Part shown: positions 1 to 9,850 of the stretch, piece after piece
How positions within the stretch are numbered: position 1 is the first letter of the stretch
Layout of the letters: each line of letters opens with the position of its first letter
Origin: Azolla caroliniana
Lineage: Eukaryota; Polypodiophyta
Reading direction: 5' to 3'
NCBI GenBank assembly: GCA_043228905.1
Contig: JBHGNT010000014.1
Span: forward strand, 62,001 to 126,000
Length of the DNA: 64,000 bases
Translations under genes and position numbers: made by a program
The notes under the pieces: model-generated
What the model saw: the letters and a program-made list of their open reading frames with translations, nothing else
What the model was told of the DNA's origin: nothing
Databases searched by the model: none

Positions 1-452
1 TAATTTCAATTAGGATGTCTTCATTTAATTCTATATCATCTTGTAGATCGCTAGATTCCTCATCTTCATTGTCTTCGCTCTCTGCGCTTTCCTGACTATC
101 TGAACCTCTTAGAGACTCTATAGTTTCAACACATGGTTCATTTAATGACTCATCATCTATAGTGATGGAGGGTGGGATAGGTGTGCTTGTGTCAAATATC
201 CTTCTCCCACGCAGGTTTACATGAACTATTATCCACCATGTTGTATTCAGATTTTTTAAGAAGGCTTGTTGGCAATGTGTTGGCCAAAATATAAGGGTCC
301 TTAGTTGCTCTCAACATCTTAGATGAATCTACTAACCAAAACCCTAATGGTCCACATCGCATAGATGCACGTGGACCTTTATATTTTGCCCTAAAATAAT
401 TCACTTTAAATAATGACCTGTATTTTTTTTTCCAAATAAAAACTCCTTCCAT
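1..452 (-). pseudogene. Possible CACTA-type (DUF4216-like) transposon remnant
   Basis: Reading the minus strand, 452-192 is open and 200-1 continues in another frame with a very acidic Ser/Asp/Glu-rich tail. The first part has a weak resemblance to the DUF4216 domain that accompanies CACTA transposases: a hydrophobic 'LFKVNYF' stretch, then 'DPYILA', then (across the frameshift) 'GRRIFD', the order seen in that family. No transposase core or terminal repeat is present in the window and the left end is cut by the window edge. This is a tentative family call from pattern only; it could be an unrelated decayed ORF. Confidence 0.25.
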
Positions 453-513
453 TAGTTATAAACATAATGACATGTATTATTTTAATCAATTAGTTTAGAA
501 ATAAGATAAATAT

Positions 514-991
514 TGTCAAGGATAGTGTATAAATAGAACAAGGGATAAATAGAAAATAGAAAATAATAGAAATGTATATATATTAATCGTCGAAGATACA
601 ATGGTAACTGCAGATACTAAAACTGCAGAGGCATAAAAGGCAAAAAGGATGTGTTGAACCAGAATGGTTCTACAATGAGCCTAAGATGTCCTTATATACT
701 GCACGCGATCCTCGATGCTATGCCACGTGTCATACATGCATGGCCACACTGCATGCATGTGGATTGCATGCAAGATCCTCATGCATACAATGCATGCCAT
801 GACCATGATGACCATCATCCCATGCCCATCATCCTCATTCCCATCATCCACATGACCATCATACATCCATGCATAATGTCATCTTCATGTGCATCGATCT
901 CAACAAAATGACATGGTCCATTGCTTAAGACCTCGCCACGTGTATTTGACGGTCAATGGTTCGAGTCAAGATCATGGCACTGATCATGACA
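514..991 (-). repeat. 3' LTR of a chromodomain Ty3/Gypsy element
   Basis: On the minus strand this begins TGTCATGATC immediately after a purine tract (AAGAGGGGGA, about 1003-994) that follows the pol ORF, and ends CTTGACA, giving matching TGTCA/TGACA termini. A minus-strand TATA box (TATATAAG, plus-strand 691-698) lies inside. The central part (735-890) is rich in ATG/CAT-type short repeats. The right edge is well supported by the polypurine tract. The left edge is chosen only from the terminal inverted match. The partner 5' LTR is not in the window because the element is truncated near 11.2 kb. Confidence 0.55.
691..698 (-). promoter_or_regulatory. TATA box in Gypsy LTR
   Basis: TATATAAG on the minus strand inside the chromovirus LTR, about 290 bp from the LTR start, in the expected U3 position. 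Support is sequence match plus location only. Confidence 0.35.
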
Positions 992-993
992 CT

Positions 994-1831
994 ATCCCCC
1001 TCTTAGAACGACGAGTCGTACGAGTCGACATGGAGACATGAGGATCGGGCTTCTGAGGATAGCAGGGATGAAACTCCTAGATAAGATCATGAGCATTCAC
1101 CAAATTCTCAGAAGGTTCCCAGATGTGATCTTGTGGGCCATTGCCTTCCCAATCAACTAAATAATATAGATGACCATATCGGATCTTGGAATTGAGAATG
1201 GTTGCAACCTCATATTCAGTTCCACCAACAAGCTCTACTGTAGGCGATGAAACACAGGATGAAGTTGCATGTGAGAAGGTAAATCAAGATGGAATGTCAC
1301 CTCATTAATCTAAATGGAGTGACCTTTGTTGAGGAGTGTACTGAAATGTAGAATATCCACCCAATTATCTTGTTGATACCTAATAAAACATCGGAGATAT
1401 TGCTCCAAAGTTTGATTAGTACGCTCTGCTTGACCATCAGTTTGAGGATGATAGCTAGAAGATAGACTGCAAGAAATGTGTAATAATGACAACAAGTGTC
1501 GCCGGAATTTAGACACAAACTGTGGACCTTGATCGCTAATGATGGTGTATGGTAGGCCATGATGTTGGAATACTTCTCGCATAACAAGATCTAATATTCC
1601 TTCACTAGTAATACTCTTTGTACACACCAAGAAATGTGACATCTTTTTAAATCTATCAACCATTGTTAAAATAGCATCAAAACCTTTAGAACATGGCAAA
1701 TCTGTGATAAAATCTAAGCAAATAGATTGCCATGGTCGTTCTGGAATCGGTAGGGGTTGTAAGAAACCATAGGGTCTATGTCATGGAATCTTGGTACGAC
1801 AACAAGTGTCGCATGTGCGAACATAATCTTG
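994..1831 (-). pseudogene. Chromovirus Pol C-terminal part: integrase and chromodomain (decayed)
   Basis: This is the downstream half of a Ty3/Gypsy Pol, separated from its RT half (9851-11205) by the Copia A insertion. Read in minus direction it holds the second half of the HHCC zinc finger ('RTCDTCC'), the integrase core with 'DRFKKMSHF', 'IISDQGPQF' and 'TDGQAERTNQ' (the second Asp and the Glu of the DDE triad), and then, in a shifted frame at about 1222-1062, a chromodomain with 'LYYLVDWEG' and 'WEPSENL'. In chromoviruses that domain directs integration to modified chromatin. Stops and frameshifts (near 1310, and an in-frame stop after the chromodomain) show it is dead. Joining across the Copia TSD restores the zinc-finger reading frame, so the Copia insertion was precise. 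Confidence 0.9.
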
Positions 1832-2098
1832 TGTTGGGATTACGGTCCCTCCGGATGGGATGGTCAGATGTCCGGGAACCGGATGATGAAGACCCGGTAT
1901 CGGAACCGGATGATGAAGACCTGGTTACGGAACCGGATGATGAAGACCCGGTTTCGGATCCGGATGATGAAGACCCCGGCTACGGAGCCGGATGACGAAT
2001 GTACCCGGAGAGAGATCCGGATGCGGGGACATATTTGTGAATATGTTTGCCAAGGGCCCTCGAGGCTATATTTGTAAATAGCCCGAAAGTCATATGTG

Positions 2099-2106
2099 TA
2101 TAAATA
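2099..2106 (+). promoter_or_regulatory. TATA box of Copia A 5' LTR
   Basis: TATAAATA, repeated at the homologous place (6876-6883) in the 3' LTR. It lies just downstream of the 27-bp repeats, so those repeats would be in U3 upstream of the promoter, a usual place for enhancer-like repeats in Copia LTRs (inference). Confidence 0.6.
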
Positions 2107-2323
2107 TGACTTAGGGCAAACAATTTTGAGTTGTTACTTATTTTTCTGTTTTCCACTGTGAGCAGCCGAGAGAGAGAGAGAGTGAGAGAGAGAGAAAGGA
2201 AGAGGTCGACGCCTCTGTGTAATACCGCCGCCTGTGGCGAGGACAGCGAGCTCAAGGTCGTCGCCTTGCAGCTCGCCATTGTACATTCCCTGCATATAGT
2301 GATAGTTGGAGTCTTGCACTCCC

Positions 2324-2351
2324 GTGGTTTTTCCCGTCTAGGGTTTTCCAC
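2324..2351 (+). other. Nested hairpin in Copia A LTR (GTGG-T5-CCC / GGG-T4-CCAC)
   Basis: The outer arms GTGG and CCAC and the inner arms CCC and GGG pair around T-only internal loops. The same structure is at 9703-9730 in the 3' LTR and, in reverse orientation, at 20484-20511 in an unrelated solo LTR. Its role is not known to me; the location downstream of the TATA box means it would be in the transcript. Confidence 0.6.
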
Positions 2352-2469
2352 GCTAAACCCTGTGCATTCGAGTCTCTCTCTGTGTTTTCGATTTACTACT
2401 GCATTGATCCGTGTTTCCTCGGTTGTGGCCGAGAGGAGAAGGTTTGGAAAGCGTCATTTCCTAACAATC

Positions 2470-2481
2470 TGGTATCAGAGC
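2470..2481 (+). other. Primer binding site (initiator Met-tRNA)
   Basis: TGGTATCAGAGC, the standard plant Copia PBS complementary to the 3' end of initiator methionine tRNA, three bases after the LTR end. Confidence 0.9.
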
Positions 2482-2497
2482 GACTGCAGTGCAGAAA

Positions 2498-5400
2498 ATG
2501 GAAGGCGGCAGCAGCGGACAACCGGGGATGATGGTGCTGAATGCGCAGAACTACGCCGACTGGAAAATAAAGATGGAGGATCTGCTCATTGTTCGAGACC
2601 TGTATGAACCGATCGACAGGTCGGAAATACCCAAGGGGGTACTTGAGACGGAATGGAGGCTTCTGAACCGGAAAGCCGTTGCAACCATTCGGCAATACGT
2701 CGACGTGAGCGTTCTACAACATGTGGCGAACGACACCAACGCATATGAGATGTGGCAGAAGCTGTCGGGCCTCTACGAGAGGAAGAATGCGTTGAACCGG
2801 ACCTCCCTGATGAGGAAGATAGTGAACCTCAAGTACCGGGACGGCGAGAGTATGGTGGAACACGTAAGCACGTTCATGGGATTCGTGAACCAGCTTGCGG
2901 CGATCAAGTTCCCGTTGGAGGATGCAATGCAAGCCATCATGCTGATGTGTACATTGCCGGAAAGCTGGGAGAACTTGGTGGTGACTCTCAGCACCTCCTG
3001 CACCGAAGATAACTTGTCCCTACAAACGGTAAAGACAAGCATTTTGAACGAAGAAGCGCGTCGGAGAGATAAAGAATCGGCCTCCGATCCGAAGATGCTG
3101 CTTACCGAATCGGATCGGGGAAGACAACGGAACCGGAGTCCGCAAAGACGGGAGAAGTCGGGGACCCGGTCGCAGTCAAGAGGAAGGCCCACATGCTTCC
3201 ACTGTGGGAAGCCGGGGCACTTCCGAAAGAATTGTCGGCATTACCGAAAAGACAACGGAGCCGACGACACCGATTCGAAGAAGTTTTCGGAACGGAACGG
3301 TGCTTACCGGGGAGCCACGGACCAGAATGGTTCGGATCGGCGAGGGCAGGACCGGAAAGGAACGACGGCACTCGCGGCAAGTGAAGAGGAGATCATGCTC
3401 ATCACCGAAGAAGGTGAACTAAACATTGCCGGCGATGAGACTACCTGGGTGGTCGATTCCGGAGCGTCGTTCCACCTGACCCCGGAAAGAAGATACTTCT
3501 CATCCTACACAGCCGGTGAGCATGGCTGTGTTCGGATGGGAAATGAAGGTACGTGCCGGATTGCCGGCATAGGAGACGTGTGGTTGACAACCTCGACCGG
3601 ATGCAAAATGTTGCTGAAGGATGTCCGACACGTTCCGAAGGTTCGATTGAACCTGATTTCGGCCGGGAGGCTAGACGATGAAGGCTACACAGGTAGCATC
3701 CGGAACTACGTAATGAAGTTCAGCAAGGGGAGCCTGATAGTGGCTCGGGCCCGGAAAGTCAACACACTGTACCTTATGAATGCCTGGTTGTGTCCGGAGG
3801 AGTTGAACGTGGCAGCCGACACTGCCGGTGAGCTGTGGCACAAGAGACTGTGCCACATGAGTGAGAAGGGGATGAAGAGGCTTGCAGAAGACAACCTTAT
3901 TCCAGTGAAGCATGTGCACCTGGAGAAGTGCACCGATTGCCTAGCCGGTAAGCAGAACCGAACCTCCTTCCACTCAAGGCCACCGATGAGACGTAGCGCA
4001 CCATTGGAGTTGGTGCACACTGACGTGTGTCAAGTAGAAACGAAGTCACATGGCGGAGCCCAGTACTTCGTGACATTCATTGATGACCACAGCCGGAAGC
4101 TGTGGACGGCACCGTTGAAGACAAAGGACCAAGTGTTGTGTGTCTTCAAAGAACTCCACGCGAGAGTGGAAAGGGAATCCGGCAAGAAGCTGAAAGCGAT
4201 ACGAGCGGATAACGGAGGGGAATACCGGGGGCAGTTCAAGGAGTACTGTCGCTCGAAGGGAATCCGGCTCGAGTTTACTGTGCCGAAGACGCCGGAACTG
4301 AACGGGCTGGCCGAGAGGATGAACCGGACCATAATGGAGAGGGTCCGGAGTATGTTGGCGCATGCGAAATTACCCAAGGGGTTTTGGGCTGAGGCAATGT
4401 CGACGGCGACATACGTGATAAACAGATCACCCTCAGTACCTTTGGACGGAGACACGCCGCAGAGAGTGTGGACCGGTAGGGAAGTATCCTATCGGCATCT
4501 GAAGGTGTTCGGGTGTCTCGCATATGTGCATGTGGCAAAGGACCGGAGAGGAAAGCTAGATCCAAAGACCCGGCCATGCATATTCCTCGGTTACGACGAT
4601 GACGAGTTCGGCTACCGAGTATGGGACCCGGTCGACAAGAAGATATTCCGGAGTCGTGATATCATCTTCATGGAGGACAAGACACTTGCCGACTGGGAGT
4701 CGGAGAAGAAGATGAAGAGCTCCAAGTCGACCGGTGAGGATCAACTCTACGAGGAGCAGTCCCGACCGGCAAGGGACCGGTTAGCACTCGAGGATCCGGC
4801 CGAAGACGGTGAAGAAACAGAACCGGCCGAGGAAGATGAAACTGATACCGGAACCGGCCCCGATCCCGAAATGGATTCGGATGAAGAGGAAACGGAGGAG
4901 CCGGTTACCGAAGCTCCGAAACGGAGATATCCTCTAAGAGAGAGAAGGGCCCCCCGGAGATTTCCGGAACCAGAGCACGTGCTGCTAACCGACGAGGGGG
5001 AGCCGGAGAGTTTTGAAGAAGCAAAGCTTGACACCCATAGCCGCAGGTGGTTAAGTGTCATGCAGGAGGAGATGGATTCCCTGCATGAGAACCACACATA
5101 TGAACTTGTGGAGTTGCCGAAAGGAAAGCGGGCACTTCGAAACAAGTGGGTGTTCAAGCTGAAACCGGGAGATGCCGGAAACCCCCCGAGATACAAAGCC
5201 AGGATCGTGGTGAAGGGGTTCCAGCAGAAGAAGGGCGTCGACTTCGACGAGATATTTGCCCCGGTAGTGAAGATGACCTCCATCCGGACGGTGCTGAGCA
5301 TAGCGGCAAGCATGGACCTCGAGGTAGAACAGATGGACGTGAAGACGACATTCCTTCACGGTGACCTCGAAGAAGAGATCTACATGCAGCAACCGGAAGG

Positions 5401-6571
5401 ATTCGAGAAGAAAGGGAAGGAGCACCTGGTATGCCGGTTGAAGAAGAGCCTTTACGGACTGAAGCAGGCTCCCCGGCAATGGTACCGGAAGTTCGACTCT
5501 TTCATGACCGACGAAGGGTACCACAAAACGCAGTCCGATCACTGCGTGTTTGTGAAGAAGTTCGAAGGAGGAGACTTTCTAATACTCCTCCTGTACGTGG
5601 ACGACATGTTGATCGTCGGACGGGACCAGGTCAAGATACGGATGCTGAAGAAAGCGCTTCACCGAACCTTCTCAATGAAGGACCTGGGTCCGGCGAGGCA
5701 AATACTAGGGATGCACATCATCTGGGACCGGAAGAAGAAGCAGTTGTGGCTGTCACAGGAGAAGTACGTGACAAAGGTGCTTCACCGGTTCAACATGTCG
5801 GAAGCAAGACCGGTCGGGTCAACCCTCCCGGCAAACTGCAAGTTGTCCAGCAAGCAAAGCCCCAAGACAAAGGCTGAGAAGGAGGACATGATGAAAGTAC
5901 CATATGCCTCTGCCGTCGGAAGCTTGATGTACGCAATGGTGTGTACAAGACCGGACATAGGATATGCAGTCGGAGTGGTGTGCCGGTACATGAGCAATCC
6001 CGGCAAAGAGCACTGGAACGCGGCCAAGTGGATACTCCGATACCTGAAGGGCACGGCAAACGTGTGCCTCCGATTCGGCTCCGGTAAGCCCGAACTCGAC
6101 GGCTTTACCGATTTGGATATGTCGGTTGATGCAGATACCAGCCGGTCCACATCAGGGTATGTGATGACGTATGCAGGGGGAGCTGTTTCGTGGCAGTCGA
6201 GGCTGCAGAAGACGGTTGCGTTGTCAACCACGGAGGCGGAGTACATGGCGGCTGTTGAAGCCGGCAAGGAAATAATATGGATGAAGGACTTCATTAGAGA
6301 GCTCGGTATCCGGCAGGAGGAGTACCTACTCTACTGCGACAGTCAGAGTGCCATCCACCTTGCGAAGAACGCGGCCTATCACTCCCGGACGAAGCACATC
6401 CAGCGAAGATATCACTGGATCCGGGAAAGGATAGAAGACCAGGAGTTCGTGCTGACGAAGATCCACACGGACGAGAACGGGTCAGATATGCTGACCAAAG
6501 TGCTCACACCCGACAAGCTGGAAGCGTGCCGGAAGAGGGTCGGACTGGAAAGACATCCCATGCCGAAGTGA
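2498..6571 (+). CDS. Copia A Gag-Pol polyprotein, intact
   Basis: About 1357 aa, a single uninterrupted frame from the ATG at 2498; the upstream in-frame GTG is not a credible eukaryotic start. Domains in order: UBN2-type Gag (about residues 20-215), zinc knuckle CFHCGKPGHFRKNC (about 233), aspartic protease '[11 protein letters not shown]' (about 318), integrase zinc finger with 'CTDCLAGK', integrase core Asp in 'HTDVC', Asp in 'RADNGGEY' and Glu in 'GLAERMNR', RT with the 'YVDDM' active site (about 1033), and RNase H with the 'CDSQSAIHLAKN' block. The C-terminal third matches the pattern of tobacco Tnt1-94, so I place it in the Tork clade. All catalytic residues I checked are present. The element could be autonomous apart from the LINE in its 3' LTR. 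Confidence 0.95.
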   Translation: MEGGSSGQPGMMVLNAQNYADWKIKMEDLLIVRDLYEPIDRSEIPKGVLETEWRLLNRKAVATIRQYVDVSVLQHVANDTNAYEMWQKLSGLYERKNALNRTSLMRKIVNLKYRDGESMVEHVSTFMGFVNQLAAIKFPLEDAMQAIMLMCTLPESWENLVVTLSTSCTEDNLSLQTVKTSILNEEARRRDKESASDPKMLLTESDRGRQRNRSPQRREKSGTRSQSRGRPTCFHCGKPGHFRKNCRHYRKDNGADDTDSKKFSERNGAYRGATDQNGSDRRGQDRKGTTALAASEEEIMLITEEGELNIAGDETTWVVDSGASFHLTPERRYFSSYTAGEHGCVRMGNEGTCRIAGIGDVWLTTSTGCKMLLKDVRHVPKVRLNLISAGRLDDEGYTGSIRNYVMKFSKGSLIVARARKVNTLYLMNAWLCPEELNVAADTAGELWHKRLCHMSEKGMKRLAEDNLIPVKHVHLEKCTDCLAGKQNRTSFHSRPPMRRSAPLELVHTDVCQVETKSHGGAQYFVTFIDDHSRKLWTAPLKTKDQVLCVFKELHARVERESGKKLKAIRADNGGEYRGQFKEYCRSKGIRLEFTVPKTPELNGLAERMNRTIMERVRSMLAHAKLPKGFWAEAMSTATYVINRSPSVPLDGDTPQRVWTGREVSYRHLKVFGCLAYVHVAKDRRGKLDPKTRPCIFLGYDDDEFGYRVWDPVDKKIFRSRDIIFMEDKTLADWESEKKMKSSKSTGEDQLYEEQSRPARDRLALEDPAEDGEETEPAEEDETDTGTGPDPEMDSDEEETEEPVTEAPKRRYPLRERRAPRRFPEPEHVLLTDEGEPESFEEAKLDTHSRRWLSVMQEEMDSLHENHTYELVELPKGKRALRNKWVFKLKPGDAGNPPRYKARIVVKGFQQKKGVDFDEIFAPVVKMTSIRTVLSIAASMDLEVEQMDVKTTFLHGDLEEEIYMQQPEGFEKKGKEHLVCRLKKSLYGLKQAPRQWYRKFDSFMTDEGYHKTQSDHCVFVKKFEGGDFLILLLYVDDMLIVGRDQVKIRMLKKALHRTFSMKDLGPARQILGMHIIWDRKKKQLWLSQEKYVTKVLHRFNMSEARPVGSTLPANCKLSSKQSPKTKAEKEDMMKVPYASAVGSLMYAMVCTRPDIGYAVGVVCRYMSNPGKEHWNAAKWILRYLKGTANVCLRFGSGKPELDGFTDLDMSVDADTSRSTSGYVMTYAGGAVSWQSRLQKTVALSTTEAEYMAAVEAGKEIIWMKDFIRELGIRQEEYLLYCDSQSAIHLAKNAAYHSRTKHIQRRYHWIRERIEDQEFVLTKIHTDENGSDMLTKVLTPDKLEACRKRVGLERHPMPK

Positions 6572-6581
6572 AGGGGGAGTT
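6571..6581 (+). other. Polypurine tract of Copia A
   Basis: AAGGGGGAG directly follows the ORF stop and directly precedes the 3' LTR; it primes plus-strand synthesis in LTR elements. Confidence 0.85.
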
Positions 6582-6956
6582 TGTTGGGATTACGGTCCCT
6601 CCGGATGGGATGGTCAGATGTCCGGGAACCGGATGATGAAGACCCGGTATCGGAACCGGATGATGAAGACCCGGTTACGGAACCGGATGATGAAGACCCG
6701 GTTACGGAACCGGATGATGAAGACCCTGTTTCGGATCCGGATGATGAAGACCCCGGCTACGGAGCTGGATGACGAATGTACCCGGAGAGAGATCCGGATG
6801 CGGGGACATATTTGTGAATATGTTTGCCAAGGGCCCTCGAGGCTATATTTGTAAATAGCCCGAAAGTCATATGTGTATAAATATGACTTAGGGCAAACAG
6901 TTTTGAGTTGTTGCTTATTTTTCTGTTTTCCACTGTGAGCAGCCGAGAGAGAAAGG

Positions 6957-9585
6957 TGTATTAACGTCTTCTAAGGCCAAATTTGGCCCATGAGACAATT
7001 GGTTTACAACAATAGAGTATTTATCCAGTCATCATAACTAAAAATAAAATTAAGTAAAAAAAAATAGAACTTAAACTAAAAGAGTTCTAGTAGTGTACAA
7101 TATGTAGTATACTCGAAAGTGACTATACACTAAGCCTAATTTTATTTCCACCCAAGCCTCTCGAAAAGAAGTGGGGGGTCAAAGGGTCTTGATGTGGGTT
7201 CCAATGTAGAGAGTGCCCTAGCCATGGCTTCTAGGTGGTGTAGCTCACGTTCCCTTATTTTCAATATTGCGTCCACATCACGTTGAGTTGTTTTGAAACC
7301 CGGCACCCAAGGACGTCTGGTTCTTCTCTGGTTTTCTGCCTCATCAATGGAAAGGCCGAGTGGTGCAAGTGTGTCGGCATTCGTTGTCTCCTCAGGTTCC
7401 TGAAAAACTGCATTTGTTACATGTTCGTGATCATTAGCAGCATTATTGTCAACATTTTGTAATTTATTCTCTCTGTGTTGTTTTAGCTCTAGAATGTATT
7501 TGCCTAATTTCTTTATATCTAGAGTATCTAATAGTTTGGGGAGGGTGGGAGACGGACCAAGTATGTCTTGGTATTTTGCCCTTATCTCGGCATAGGTTGG
7601 ACACTTGCAAGTAAAGTGGTACTCATCCTCTATCTCTATGTGACATAACCTACATATCCTTTCCTCCCTAGGGACTCCACTAGTACGGCCATTTTCAATC
7701 TCAAGTTGGTGAGATGATATTCTAAGTTGTCCAATGGCAACCCTTAGTGCATGTGGTAAGAATACATCTAGATATTTTGGCCGTGTGATAAAACCTAACT
7801 CAGAGAAGTGCATGAAGTGTTTCTTATAGTACGACATTTTAGATGGGAGTGGCTCTGGTGGGGTGATCCATTTACACCGAGTGTAAATTTGCCATATTTC
7901 TTGGCGTATTACTTTATTGCGGTTCTCATGAGAGATTAAGATGTTATCACTCGTGTGGTTGTACCTAAGGGGAGGTAGGTTATTAATGTCTAGACCATTC
8001 GCAAGAAGCCAAGTCACCATCATGCCATACCATGAGCTAGTATAGCCGGACTCATACAATGATCGAGAGGCCTTAAAGGCTTGATGAGATATTCTATCAT
8101 GTGGTTGGCTATGTATCCTATCAATAAAGACTACAAGTTGAAAAAGTGCCTCTACTAGCATTGGGGGTAACGTGAACTCGGCCCTAATAATGTCATGTGG
8201 TACAGTCGATTTGCTTCGGAGTTGGCGTGATAGCATCATCACCAATGGTCTCTCTAATTGCGTCCACATGAAGGATGGTAAACCTGGAGCCCAAACCGCA
8301 GATGCATACATGAGGGAGGGGGTCACTAATGAGTCAAAGAGCCACCCTTTAGTCCGTGGCTCTTGAAAGTGTGCTTGGTGGCATTGTCTCTCTAGGATTG
8401 AGAGGGATGCATGTCCTCTCATGAGTCTATCCTTCGCTGCCTGTGTCATCGAAAATTTACCTGAGCGGGCACTAAAAGTGACTCCGAGATATACGTACGA
8501 TCCAACCACCTCGACTGGGCTATGGGAGATAGTTAGGTGACACTTAGCTCTAACTTGGGCCGATGTGTGGAAGATAAGGACTTTCGTTTTCCCTAGATTC
8601 ACTACCAATCCTCGTTGTACACAAAAGTCATCTAAGGCATTGAGGTGCCTCTGTAGGTCGTGTTCGGATTCAGAGAGCAAAACTATGTCATCCGCATAGA
8701 GCAAGATACGAACTTGCGTATCCCCAAGGACCACTCCGGTGCCTCCCTCACGAGCAATAAAATCTGTGATCTCATCAATGTAAATCCCAAAAAGCGTCGG
8801 TGATAGGGGGCAACCTTGTTTTACACCAATAGTGCTAGTGAAACGATTGGATAGGCCACCTGGGCATCGGACACACCCGGACACTTGTTCATATAGTGCG
8901 TAGATGGCCCATACCATATCATCTGGTATCCTCAAGCTTTTAAGTCTATCAGACAACCGATCTCTAGGGACTGTGTCAAAGGCTTTGCGGAAGTCCACAA
9001 AACAACAATATAATCTCTTCTTGCGAGCCCTAGTTTGGTCAATTAGGCATCTAAGTGTGAAGATGTGATCAATAGTGGAGAAGGCTCGTCTAAAGCCAGC
9101 TTGTTCAGGTGCACGAAGGTTTAGGGTCTCCATGTAGTCGCTAAGCTCTGCTTCCATTACTGCACCATATAACTTAGCAAGGGTATGGCCTATCATAATG
9201 GTCCTATATGTATTTGGGTCCATGGGGTCCCCCCCTTTATGTATGGGGGTCACTGTATTCATAGTCCACTGTGGTGGAAAACCCTCCGCAAGGGCACGAT
9301 TGAAGATTAGAGTTAGCAAGGGAGCTAGGCACTCTCTCGCATATATAATGTGTTCTGCTCGCAATCCTGTGTGGTCCATGGATTTCCTATGTTGTAATTT
9401 CTTTATGACCTTCATGACCCTAGAGGTCGTGAAAAGTGTCCCCGTGGTAGGCCGGGGTGTGGAAGGCATTGGAAAAGGTGGTTGGTTTGGGATTTGGTAA
9501 AGTCTCTCTGTATATGTGTGCCAAGTTTCGGGATCTTCGATGGGTGTTTGTGGTCTTGGCTCCCGTAGTCTCTTCCATGCCGTGG
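6957..9585 (-). mobile_element. LINE A: 5'-truncated non-LTR retrotransposon
   Basis: Inserted antisense into the Copia A 3' LTR. Only the RT and C-terminal parts remain; the endonuclease is missing, as expected for 5' truncation during target-primed reverse transcription. The minus-strand 3' end (7141-6957) carries a short untranslated region with the conserved hairpin at 6975-6988, which is shared with LINE B. No poly(A) or simple-repeat tail is evident next to the target. Confidence 0.9.
6975..6988 (-). other. Conserved hairpin at LINE A 3' end
   Basis: GGCCAAATTTGGCC, flanked on the minus strand by GTCTCATG before it and TTAGAAGACG after it. The LINE B 3' end has GGTCATATTTGACC in the same flanking context, with a compensatory change in the stem. 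It is a likely recognition structure for the element's RT (inference). Confidence 0.7.
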
Positions 9586-9730
9586 CGACGCCTCTGTGTA
9601 ATACCGCCGCCTGTGGCGAGGACAGCGAGCTCAAGGTCGTCGCCTTGCAGCTCGCCATTGTACATTCCCTGCGTATAGTGATAGTTGGAGTCTTGCACTC
9701 CCGTGGTTTTTCCCGTCTAGGGTTTTCCAC
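7142..9730 (-). pseudogene. LINE A reverse transcriptase ORF, fused in frame to antisense LTR sequence
   Basis: The open frame is 862 aa. The first ~48 residues are antisense Copia LTR; the LINE part begins near 9585. It has RT blocks 'PIHKGGD', 'EQAGFRRAFSTIDH', 'CCFVDFRKAFD' (catalytic Asp), 'GVKQGCPLSPTLF' and 'LYADDIVLL' (catalytic Asp pair), then a thumb-like region and a cysteine/histidine motif 'CRLCHIEIEDEYHFTCKC' near the C terminus. No stop or frameshift occurs over more than 800 codons, so the truncated copy is young. It lacks an endonuclease and a native start. The exact LINE clade is not assigned. Confidence 0.88.
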
Positions 9731-9850
9731 GCTAAACCCTGTGCATTCGAGTCTCTCTCTGTGTTTTCGATTTACTGCTGCATTGATCCGTGTTTCCTCG
9801 GTTGTGGCCGAGAGGAGAAGGTTTGGAAAGCGTCATTTCCTCACATCTTG

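Larger units (their letters stand above)
1832..2466 (+). repeat. 5' LTR of Copia A
   Basis: 635 bp, TGTTGGG...CTAACA. It contains four tandem 27-bp units built on CCGGATGATGAAGACC (about 1878-1995), a TATA box at 2099-2106, and a T-rich hairpin at 2324-2351 near the probable R/U5 region. The 3' LTR has five of the 27-bp units. That accounts for the 27-nt offset between otherwise matching positions (329 versus 356 nt from the LTR start to the shared AGCAGCCGAG). Confidence 0.95.
1832..9845 (+). mobile_element. Copia A: full-length Tnt1/Tork-like LTR retrotransposon, 3' LTR split by a LINE
   Basis: The element is bounded by TG...CA LTRs and flanked by the 5-bp target duplication TCTTG (1827-1831 and 9846-9850). 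It sits in the integrase zinc-finger codons of the chromovirus. Parts in order: 5' LTR 1832-2466, Met-tRNA primer site 2470-2481, one gag-pol ORF 2498-6571, polypurine tract 6571-6581, 3' LTR 6582-6956 continued at 9586-9845. The LTR halves are nearly identical, so insertion is recent, and the LINE came later still. The element is clearly richer in G+C and in CCGG/CpG than its AT-rich surroundings, which fits youth and little methylation decay. Confidence 0.95.
6582..9845 (+). repeat. 3' LTR of Copia A, interrupted by LINE A
   Basis: The left part is 6582-6956 and the right part 9586-9845; together 635 bp, with five 27-bp repeat units (6628-6772) against four in the 5' LTR. Comparison with the 5' LTR shows that a few bases (about AAGAGGT) were lost at the LINE insertion point and no LINE target duplication is visible. 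The TATA box is at 6876-6883 and the hairpin at 9703-9730. Confidence 0.92.

Noticed and set aside
1732-2077. Frames repeating EPDDEDPV in the Copia A LTR
   Set aside because: They are translations of the 27-bp LTR repeat; open only because the unit length is a multiple of three. The same holds for 6581-6854.
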